Below are positions 30,746 to 37,292 of a stretch of 38,604 bases of DNA, piece after piece. The notes under the pieces were generated by a model, which was not told the origin of the DNA, made no database searches, and saw only the letters and a list, made by a program, of their open reading frames with translations. Position 1 is the stretch's first letter; every line of letters starts with the position of its first letter. The stretch is from Candidatus Faecaligallichristensenella faecipullorum (GTDB lineage Bacteria > Bacillota > Clostridia > Christensenellales > Aristaeellaceae): NCBI GenBank assembly GCA_018716505.1, contig DVJW01000010.1, positions 1 through 38,604 of the forward strand, read 5' to 3'. The translations under genes were made by a program, and so were the position numbers.

Positions 30746-32669
30746 CAAGCCCATCTTTAATCGAGCCCCCCTGCCCGCCAATGAGCGCGCGCCGCTTCCC
30801 CTGACCGCCATACGCCCCGAGGGCTGGCTCAGAAAACAGTTGGAGCTGGCCGCCCGGGGATTGACCGGAAAGTTGTATGAGTTCTGGCCCGACGTGTCGG
30901 AAAACTGTGGTTGGCTGGGCGGAAGCGGGGACGGCTGGGAGCGCGCCCCCTATTATTTGGATGGGCTTTTGCCCCTGGCCTATATCCTGGAAGATGAGCA
31001 TTTAAAGGCGGTCTGCCAGCGCTATATCGAATGGACCCTGGGCAGCCAGCGTCAGGACGGATGGTTTGGCCCGGACACCAACGACGATTGGTGGCCGCGC
31101 ATGGTCATGCTCAAGGTGCTTCAGCAGTATTACACCGCCACCATGGACAAGCGGGTGCTTTCGTTCATGGGCGAGTATTTTAAATATCAGTACCGGCATA
31201 TCGACGGGCATCCCCTCAAGGAATGGGCCGTGGCCCGGGCCGCGGAAAACATGCAGGTGGCGCTCTGGCTGTACAATCTGACCGGCGCGAAGTTCCTGAT
31301 CGAGCTGTGCAAGAAGCTGAACGGGCAGGCCCTGGACTGGACGGGCTATTTCCATACCTTCCCCAATGTGCGCAGCATGAAGCAGCTCATGCCCTGGAAC
31401 GAGAAGGAGCAGCATGAACGCGAACCCCTGTTGGGGGCGGATCATCCCTATCTGGCCAGCCAGTACCATTTTTCCCATGTGGTGAACGTGGCCATGGGCC
31501 TGAAATATCCGGCCATTGTGCATCAGTTCAAGAGCGGCGTCAAGGAACAGCAGGCCTTTGAGGTGGGCTACCAAAAACTCATGCGCTATCATGGGGTGGC
31601 CAGCGGCATCTTCACGGGCGACGAGCATCTTTCGGGCAACAGCCCCACCCAGGGCACCGAATGCTGCGCGGTGGTGGAGCTGATGCACACCCTGGAAACT
31701 CTTTTGGGTACCGGGGATTTCGGCGATGAGGTGGGGGATATCCTGGAAAAAATGGCCTTTAACGCCCTGCCCGCCACACTGACCAAGGATCTCATGGCCC
31801 ACCAGTATGACCAGCAGGTCAATCAGGTTCGGGTTTCGGTGGATCGCCGGGCATGGTACAACAACGACGATACCGCCAACCTCTATGGCCTGGAGCCGCA
31901 TTTTGGTTGCTGCACCGCCAACATGCACCAGGGATGGCCCAAATACGCGGCCTCGCTATGGTATGCCACCCGGGACGGCGGATTGGCCGCGGTGAGCTAC
32001 GCGCCCTGCACGGTGAGATACGCGGTGAAGGATGTGCCGGTGCGCGTTTCGGTGGACACCGCCTATCCCTTTGAGCAGGCGGTGCGCATCACGGTTTCGG
32101 TCAAGCGCCCGGTGGAATTCCCCGTCAAGCTGCGCATTCCCACCTGGGCGGACGAGGCCGCCCTGACCTTGCCCGATGGGAGCATCATGAGCGTGGAGCC
32201 CGGAAAGTACGCGGTGGTTCAGCGGGAATGGCAGGGTGGGGAGACCTTGGTGCTCAGCCTGCCCATGAAGCCCAAAGTCAGCCGTTGGCACCATCACTCC
32301 GCGGCCGTCCATGTGGGCCCGCTGCTCATGGCGTTTCAGCCCAAGGAGCGCTGGGAAAAGGTCAAGGAGCATCCGGTGGCCCCGGATTGGGCGGTGTATG
32401 CCGAAAGTCCGTGGAATTGGGCGCTGTATTTAAACCAGCCCATGAGCCTCGAGATGGATCCCGGCAAGGCCGCGCCCTTTGGATGGGGCGAGGCGGTGAA
32501 ATTAAAGGTCAAGGCCGCCCGGGTGCCGGACTGGGGCATGGAAGGCGCCAGCTGCGGTCAAACGCCCATTGCGCCCAAGGTGGATGAAGGGACGGTTCAG
32601 GAAATCACCTTGGTGCCCTATGGGGATACCGGCCTGCGCATCGGCCAGTTCCCGGTGGCTGCGGAATAG
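30738..32669 (+). CDS. GH127-family beta-L-arabinofuranosidase (DUF1680)
   Basis: 643 aa. It matches HypBA1-type GH127 enzymes. An (alpha/alpha)6 barrel in the first two thirds carries the Cys/Glu zinc site: Glu308 and Cys310 in GTECCAVVE, and Cys391 with Cys392 in HFGCCTANMHQGW. In HypBA1 the equivalent set is one Glu and three Cys, one being the nucleophile. Beta-sandwich domains follow. The enzyme releases L-arabinofuranose from plant-type beta-arabino-oligosaccharides. No signal peptide is seen, so it acts on imported sugars. The start at 30738 lies inside the previous gene; a GTG four codons earlier is possible. No transporter or arabinose genes accompany it. Confidence 0.92.
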   Translation: MISKPIFNRAPLPANERAPLPLTAIRPEGWLRKQLELAARGLTGKLYEFWPDVSENCGWLGGSGDGWERAPYYLDGLLPLAYILEDEHLKAVCQRYIEWTLGSQRQDGWFGPDTNDDWWPRMVMLKVLQQYYTATMDKRVLSFMGEYFKYQYRHIDGHPLKEWAVARAAENMQVALWLYNLTGAKFLIELCKKLNGQALDWTGYFHTFPNVRSMKQLMPWNEKEQHEREPLLGADHPYLASQYHFSHVVNVAMGLKYPAIVHQFKSGVKEQQAFEVGYQKLMRYHGVASGIFTGDEHLSGNSPTQGTECCAVVELMHTLETLLGTGDFGDEVGDILEKMAFNALPATLTKDLMAHQYDQQVNQVRVSVDRRAWYNNDDTANLYGLEPHFGCCTANMHQGWPKYAASLWYATRDGGLAAVSYAPCTVRYAVKDVPVRVSVDTAYPFEQAVRITVSVKRPVEFPVKLRIPTWADEAALTLPDGSIMSVEPGKYAVVQREWQGGETLVLSLPMKPKVSRWHHHSAAVHVGPLLMAFQPKERWEKVKEHPVAPDWAVYAESPWNWALYLNQPMSLEMDPGKAAPFGWGEAVKLKVKAARVPDWGMEGASCGQTPIAPKVDEGTVQEITLVPYGDTGLRIGQFPVAAE

Positions 32670-32737
32670 TTTGTTGGGCCGCGCCATATTTAAGAAGCCT
32701 TTGGAATGTGGGATCAATTTGGGTTTGGAGGGTGTCT

Positions 32738-34249
32738 ATGCGGGTGGATGGGCGCATCTTTAAATGGGAAAAGGACTTTGCCGGTACGGTCGTGCGGCTG
32801 GCTATACCGATTATACTGCAAAGTTTCATGACCGCAATGATGAGCATTGTGGATAACCTGATGATTGGCCAATTGGGCGAATTGGAGATGGCCGCCGTAA
32901 CCCAGGCCAACCGGCTCACCTTTTGGTTTCAGCTGACCATGTTCGGCCTGGTGGGTGGCTGTTCCACCTTTACCGCCCAATTTTGGGGCAAGAACGATTT
33001 GGACGGCATCCATCAGGTGCATGGGTTGGCGCTTCGGCTGGCCATGGGGCTGAGCCTGGTGTTCGCCCTGCCCGCGGTGCTGATTCCGGAAAAAATCCTG
33101 GGCCTGTTGTTGGCCGACGCCCAGGCGGTGCGCATCGGGGCCAGCTATCTGCGCATTGTGGGCATCGGCTACTTGTTTCAGAGCGTAAGCCAGATTTACG
33201 GCGCGGTGCAAAAGTCCACCCAGCAGGTGATTTTGCCCATGGGCGCTGGCATAGCGGCCATCGTCACCAACACCTGTTTGAATGCGCTGCTGATTTTCGG
33301 CAGCCTGGGCGCGCCCAAACTGGGGGTTCAGGGCGCGGCCATTGCCACGGTGACGGGCTGGGCGCTGGAAATGCTGTTGGTGGTGGTGATCGGCAACTGT
33401 AAAAAGATGATGACCCGTTTCACCTGGGAGCAGCTGCGCATCAAGACCCCGGATTTTGTGAGGCGCTATCTGAAGGTGGCCCTGCCCATCATGATCAACG
33501 AAAGCCTGTGGTCGCTGGGGGTGACCATCTATTCGGTGGTGTACGGCCATATGAGCAACAGCGCGGTGGCGGCCATGAGCGTGTTCAGCAATGTGGAACA
33601 GCTGACCATGGTGGTGCTCCGGGGCATGACCCATGCCTGCGCGGTGCTGGTGGGCATGGAAATCGGCGCCGGACGGGAGGACAGGGCCCAGCTCAATGCC
33701 ATGCGCATGCTGGTGGGCGGCATGATTGTGGCTCAGCTCACTGGCATGGTGGTGGCCCTGTTTGGAAGCCAAATCGCGCATTTGTTTAATATTTCCGCGG
33801 AAACCGCCCAGAGTGTGGAGATTCTGGTGCGGGAGATGAGCATGCTGCTTTGGCTGATGGCCGCCAACAATATTTTGATTGTGGGCGTGCTGCGCGCGGG
33901 CGGCGACGTGCATTTTTCCATGTGGGTGGACCCGGGCACGGTCTGGCTGATCGGGGCGCCGCTGGTCTACCTGGGCGGCATCGTGCTGAAACTGCCCATC
34001 TATTATGTGTACCTCCTGTCCCAGACCGAGAATCTGGCCAAGGCCGCATTGGGCTTCTGGCGGCTCAAGAGCGGAAGATGGATTCACAATTTGGTCAAGG
34101 AACAGCCCGCGGAGGAAGCCCTGATTTCAGGGGAAGCGGGGGAAATGGCGCCGCAAGGGCTGGCGGAGCAGGAAATGCTTGGCCAGAATGGATTGGGTCA
34201 GGAGCTGTTGCTCCAAGAGGAAGCGGTTCGGGAAGAATCGATTCAGTAA
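32738..34249 (+). CDS. MATE family efflux transporter
   Basis: 503 aa. About 12 membrane helices in the two-half MATE arrangement; N-terminal VVRLAIPIILQSFMTAMMSIVDNLMIGQLG is typical. The second half begins near KVALPIMINESLWSLGVT. Such proteins export drugs or metabolites using Na+ or H+. The last 60 residues form an unusual Glu/Gln/Leu-rich tail with AEQEMLGQNGLGQELLLQEE-like repeats that is absent from most members. GGAGGG lies five bases before the ATG at 32738. It is 68 bases downstream of GH127 and may be cotranscribed. It is followed by the interrupted terminator. Confidence 0.93.
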   Translation: MRVDGRIFKWEKDFAGTVVRLAIPIILQSFMTAMMSIVDNLMIGQLGELEMAAVTQANRLTFWFQLTMFGLVGGCSTFTAQFWGKNDLDGIHQVHGLALRLAMGLSLVFALPAVLIPEKILGLLLADAQAVRIGASYLRIVGIGYLFQSVSQIYGAVQKSTQQVILPMGAGIAAIVTNTCLNALLIFGSLGAPKLGVQGAAIATVTGWALEMLLVVVIGNCKKMMTRFTWEQLRIKTPDFVRRYLKVALPIMINESLWSLGVTIYSVVYGHMSNSAVAAMSVFSNVEQLTMVVLRGMTHACAVLVGMEIGAGREDRAQLNAMRMLVGGMIVAQLTGMVVALFGSQIAHLFNISAETAQSVEILVREMSMLLWLMAANNILIVGVLRAGGDVHFSMWVDPGTVWLIGAPLVYLGGIVLKLPIYYVYLLSQTENLAKAALGFWRLKSGRWIHNLVKEQPAEEALISGEAGEMAPQGLAEQEMLGQNGLGQELLLQEEAVREESIQ

Positions 34250-34264
34250 GTAAGCGGATAAAAA

Positions 34265-34290
34265 AGCGCTCCGGAGATTCCGGGGCGCTT
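34265..34290. terminator. Left copy of the duplicated terminator (26 bp)
   Basis: AAGCGCTCCGG and CCGGGGCGCTT form the stem. On the minus strand it is followed by a run of T (AAAAAA just left on the plus strand). On the plus strand its T-tract is lost, because the repeat starts at once with CAGCG. Bases 34265-34290 are identical to 34608-34633. Confidence 0.8.
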
Positions 34291-34607
34291 CAGCGTGTCG
34301 AAAAAGTCGACACGCTGTCAGGAAAATGAATACTTCATTTTCCTGAGTTGCATCATTTTCCTTTGTCGCCCGTCAAAAGGCTTTGCCTTTCGCCGGGTAC
34401 GCTCGGCGAATTTTCAATTCGCCATCGCTAGTCGGGCTAAAGCCCTCCCTCATTTGCTGCCTTCGGCAGCGGCCAGAAAATGATATCGGAGGCGGCCACT
34501 TGGGCCGCTCCTCGCGGCGTACATGCCGCCGCTGCGGATTAAATATGAAGGGGCTGCGGCCCCTTCATGCATCCCCAAACGGGGAAAATAGGTTTGTCAA
34601 TGGTCTG
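34291..34607. repeat. Hairpin-array repeat, copy 3 (complete), inserted in a terminator
   Basis: 317 bp without a gene. Its left 70 bases match copy 2 with about three differences, and its right part matches copy 1 with about five differences. Hairpins: 34291-34317, 34318-34346, 34376-34390, 34391-34408, 34405-34423, 34434-34445, 34456-34470, about 34490-34509, 34514-34529 and 34545-34568. An outer stem, ATCATTTTC (34352-34360) with GAAAATGAT (about 34476-34484), encloses a cassette of about 95 bp (34361-34455) that is absent from copy 2. The same 26 bases flank it on both sides, including a whole terminator hairpin, so the insertion duplicated its target. Confidence 0.9.
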
Positions 34608-34635
34608 AGCGCTCCGGAGATTCCGGGGCGCTTTT
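34608..34635. terminator. Right copy of the duplicated terminator
   Basis: This is identical to 34265-34290 for 26 bases and is followed on the plus strand by TT, giving the CGCTTTT tail needed to stop transcripts from the MATE gene. On the minus strand its T-tract is lost to the repeat. So each strand keeps a complete terminator only on the far side of the repeat, and the repeat is transcribed from both directions. Confidence 0.8.
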
Positions 34636-34645
34636 GCTATGGAAT

Positions 34646-35410
34646 TCAGCCTTCCACCGTGTGGCCGCGCAGTTTGTTGATGGACCGCTCCACAGCGTCC
34701 TGGGAATTGCCCCAGGGCTTGTCCTGATTGCGGTAATCGAATTTCAGGGTAAACCATTCCAGCTCCTTTTCGATTCGCGCCAGGTTGTCGTGCATCAAGG
34801 TGGTCAGCGTCTTGACGAACTCGCTTAGCTCCTGGCCGGACAGCTCCTCCGGGGCCATTTTCAGCAGCTGGGCATAATGGGGCAGGCAAAGGCCCTTGGA
34901 GCTTGCGAAGGCCTTGCGGAATTCGCTCTCTTTCCGCCAGAGGTATAAGAGTGTGTACAGATAGCGCTCCATGGTGGCGTTTAGCCGCTCGCACAGGATG
35001 CAGGTTTGGGTGGTCTCTTCGATCTTTATGGCGGCCGCAGTCAGGCCGTCCTCTTTTTTTGCGCCGATTTTGGAAATCAGCCGGGCGGGAAGGGGCTTGG
35101 AAGCCTGTTCGCCGGCCGCGGATAACGCTTCTTTTGAGAGGACCTCCACCTTTTGCATGGTTTCCTTTAGATAGGTATGGGTCATCAGCGCCAGGCCCAG
35201 CCGGTTTCCGGCGTCGAACATCATCTGAAAGTGATGGGGACAATAGCCCTTTTGATTGACTTCCACCCGGGTATCGGGCTCCATGACCGAGGCGCCCAGA
35301 AAGTTTTCCACATACATGGCTTCGTTTTGCGAGCGGATTTTGCAAAGGGGACATTCACAGTCGGTCTTATAGGCGTCCCAAAGGGGAATGGTGTCGATAT
35401 GTTGTCTCAT
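34646..35410 (-). CDS. DUF6062 family protein with paired Cys/His motifs
   Basis: 254 aa. It starts MRQHIDTIPLWDAYKTDCECPLC and carries two similar Cys/His sets: Cys18, Cys20 and Cys23 with YCPHH (Cys57, His59, His60), and Cys137-Cys140 (TCILC) with LCLPHY (Cys175, His178). The doubled C-x2-C ... C-P/L-x-H pattern suggests an internally repeated zinc-type site. It looks cytoplasmic and mostly helical, and the function is unknown. The ATG at 35410 has GGAGGG at seven bases; the frame continues upstream without a site. Two of the annotated promoters lie in the intergenic gap with the SPOR gene. Confidence 0.85.
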   Translation of the reverse strand: MRQHIDTIPLWDAYKTDCECPLCKIRSQNEAMYVENFLGASVMEPDTRVEVNQKGYCPHHFQMMFDAGNRLGLALMTHTYLKETMQKVEVLSKEALSAAGEQASKPLPARLISKIGAKKEDGLTAAAIKIEETTQTCILCERLNATMERYLYTLLYLWRKESEFRKAFASSKGLCLPHYAQLLKMAPEELSGQELSEFVKTLTTLMHDNLARIEKELEWFTLKFDYRNQDKPWGNSQDAVERSINKLRGHTVEG

Positions 35411-35431
35411 GGATATCCCTCCACTTGCCGA

Positions 35432-35460
35432 ACTATAACGGTGCCTTTTCCTAATGATAA
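35432..35460 (-). promoter_or_regulatory. Promoter of the DUF6062 gene
   Basis: On the minus strand there is a -35 TTATCA (35455-35460), a spacer of 17, and a -10 TATAGT (35432-35437), about 20 bases upstream of the ATG at 35410. Confidence 0.6.
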
Positions 35461-35544
35461 CAGATATTGCGTGGATTGGCAAATGTATAGTCCGGGTTTC
35501 GGGCGCATAGTATGGGCTCATAGAGCAATTGGGGAGGGACAACC

Positions 35545-36375
35545 ATGCGGACAAGACGGGTTCGGGTGCGCAGGCGGCGTTCGGGGCGTCTGCTATGGGT
35601 AATGAGTGCGCTGATGTTGCTGACGGCGCTGGCTTTGCATTTGTGGGTACCCAAGGTTTCGGATCCGGTTCGGGAGGAGACGCTATCCCCGGCCAGTGCG
35701 GTTACCACCATGCCGCCCGAGAGCGAGCAGCGCGTGACCCAGGAAATCGAATTCCCCGCCCTTGAGCGGTTTTTGATTCAATTCGGCGTGTATGATTCGC
35801 TGGACAACGCCCGGGTGGAGGCCGCGCGCTATGTGGAGCGCGGAGCGGCGGGCTATTTGCTTTACGATGGAAGATACCGGGTCATCGGCGCGGCCTATGA
35901 AAGCCGGGAAGAGGCGGACAGCGTGGCCGGACGGCTAAAAGAAGAGGAGGGAATAGAATGTTATGTGTACGAGACCGGCGCCGGGGCGGTGAAACTTCGG
36001 GTAACCGCCGCGCCCGAACAGATTGACGCGCTGGTGAACGCTGAGAACGCGCTCAGGGAGCAAAGCCTGGCCTTTGGAAATTTGGCCTATCAACTGGACA
36101 GCGGCGAGATAGACGAGGCGCAGGCCTGCATAGAAATCTCCCGATGTGTTCAGGCCATAACCCTGGCGCGCCAATCCCTGTTGGAGGTGGCCGGGGAAAA
36201 GGTCAATCAGGTAGCCCAGGATCTAATGGATATGATGGAAAAAGCGGAGGAGAATCTGTCAAAACTTTCTTCATTTCAAGAACAAACAAGACTGGATTTG
36301 TCAAGTAAAATCAAGTATAATTATATTGAAATTTTAGAACAGCATCGCGGATACCTTGAATCGCTCAGTGTGTAA
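35545..36375 (+). CDS. Single-pass membrane protein with SPOR-like domain
   Basis: 276 aa. An Arg-rich N-terminus (MRTRRVRVRRRRSGR) is followed by one membrane helix (about 16-34) and a short linker. A SPOR-like repeat domain (about 75-145) shows FLIQFGVYDSLDNARVEAAR and YRVIGAAYESREEADSVAGR. The C-terminal half is helical and acidic (residues 150-276). SPOR domains bind glycan strands stripped of peptide side chains, usually at division or spore septa. GGGAGGG lies before the ATG. The hydrogenase-signalling genes follow from 25 bases downstream and may be cotranscribed. No convincing sigma-A promoter was seen immediately upstream. Confidence 0.83.
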   Translation: MRTRRVRVRRRRSGRLLWVMSALMLLTALALHLWVPKVSDPVREETLSPASAVTTMPPESEQRVTQEIEFPALERFLIQFGVYDSLDNARVEAARYVERGAAGYLLYDGRYRVIGAAYESREEADSVAGRLKEEEGIECYVYETGAGAVKLRVTAAPEQIDALVNAENALREQSLAFGNLAYQLDSGEIDEAQACIEISRCVQAITLARQSLLEVAGEKVNQVAQDLMDMMEKAEENLSKLSSFQEQTRLDLSSKIKYNYIEILEQHRGYLESLSV

Positions 36376-36400
36376 CGCTACAGGGAAAGGAAGAACGGAT

Positions 36401-36754
36401 GTGAAGCTACGCCAGATACAGGAGCTGCTGGAGGCCGAATTGCTTTGGGGCGAGGATCTTTTGGATGAGGAAATCGAGTCTGCCTTTGGCTCAGATTTAA
36501 TGAGCGACGTATTGGCTTTTGTGCGGGAAAAAACAGTCTTGCTTACCGGGCTGACCAATGCCCATGTGCTGCGCACCGCGGATATGCTGGATGTAAAGTG
36601 CGTGGTCTTTGTAAGGGGGAAGCGGCCCAGTCCAGAAATGTTGGAGATGGCCAAGGAGCGGGATATCGCGCTCATGGCCACCAAGCATACCCTGTATGTG
36701 AGCTGCGGTAAGTTGTATGCAAAAGGAATTCCCGGGGTCAACCGGGAAGAGTAG
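36401..36754 (+). CDS. DRTGG-domain protein of the sensory hydrogenase cluster
   Basis: 117 aa from a GTG at 36401 preceded by AGGAAG at seven bases. KLRQIQELLEAELLWGEDLLDEE, then FGSDLMSDVLAFVREKTVLLTGLTN and VVFVRGKRP are characteristic of the small DRTGG-type proteins found beside clostridial [FeFe]-hydrogenases. The domain is related to the N-terminal part of HPr kinase and may bind a nucleotide or other small ligand. A role as a sensor input is inference. It is 12 bases upstream of the RsbW-like gene. An upstream in-frame ATG at 36356 overlaps the SPOR gene and has no site. Confidence 0.85.
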   Translation: MKLRQIQELLEAELLWGEDLLDEEIESAFGSDLMSDVLAFVREKTVLLTGLTNAHVLRTADMLDVKCVVFVRGKRPSPEMLEMAKERDIALMATKHTLYVSCGKLYAKGIPGVNREE

Positions 36755-36765
36755 GGGGAACTGAA

Positions 36766-37197
36766 ATGAGTGAAGAAGCGACTTTGCACGAGGTATTCCC
36801 GGTTAAAGCTCGGGATTTTGCCACGGCGGGCGAGGTTTCCGGACGGATTAAGCGGATTTTGAAGCGTTTGGGGGTGGACAGCTCGGTGGTGCGCCATATT
36901 TCGGTGGCGGCCTATGAAGTGGAGCTCAATTTGGTCATTCATTCGCTGGGGGGAGAAATGGAGCTGAGCGTGGATCCCACCTCCATATACCTCAATGTGA
37001 CCGACGTGGGCCCGGGCATACCGGATATCGAACTGGCCATGAGCGAGGGATATTCCACCGCGCCGGACGATGTGCGCATGATGGGGTTTGGGGCGGGCAT
37101 GGGCCTGCCCAATATGAAGCGCAACGCCACCGACTTTCATATTGAATCCGAGGTCGGGGTGGGTACGCGCATCAATATGCGGTTTGCCCTGAATTAG
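36766..37197 (+). CDS. RsbW/SpoIIAB-like ATP-binding protein (histidine-kinase-like ATPase)
   Basis: 143 aa. The GHKL ATPase boxes are YEVELNLVIHS (N box), DVGPGIPD (G1) and GFGAGMGLPNMKR (G2). The size and fold match anti-sigma-factor Ser/Thr kinases such as RsbW. Such proteins phosphorylate an antagonist and are reset by PP2C-type phosphatases, which would be expected beyond the right edge of the window. Sitting between a DRTGG gene and a sensory hydrogenase, it probably carries the signal of hydrogen or redox state. The ribosome site is weak (GGGGGAACTGAA before ATG). Confidence 0.88.
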   Translation: MSEEATLHEVFPVKARDFATAGEVSGRIKRILKRLGVDSSVVRHISVAAYEVELNLVIHSLGGEMELSVDPTSIYLNVTDVGPGIPDIELAMSEGYSTAPDDVRMMGFGAGMGLPNMKRNATDFHIESEVGVGTRINMRFALN

Positions 37198-37292
37198 AAT
37201 ATAGATACCCATTCAGGCGTTTTTCCGGTTGAGGAGAGCGCGTTCAGAGCATGCTTTGGGCGAAACCGCGGATACGGGAGAGGCGATATTGT

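Noticed and set aside
32714-34087. Long minus-strand frame (457 codons) opposite the MATE gene, and similar frames at 26024-27292 and 37704-38576.
   Set aside because: They are shadow frames of real plus-strand genes, rich in His and Gln, without ribosome sites.
35480-35530. Possible sporulation-type promoter (CATAGTAT) upstream of the SPOR gene.
   Set aside because: The -35 part does not fit sigma-E or sigma-K well, and no spore genes are adjacent.
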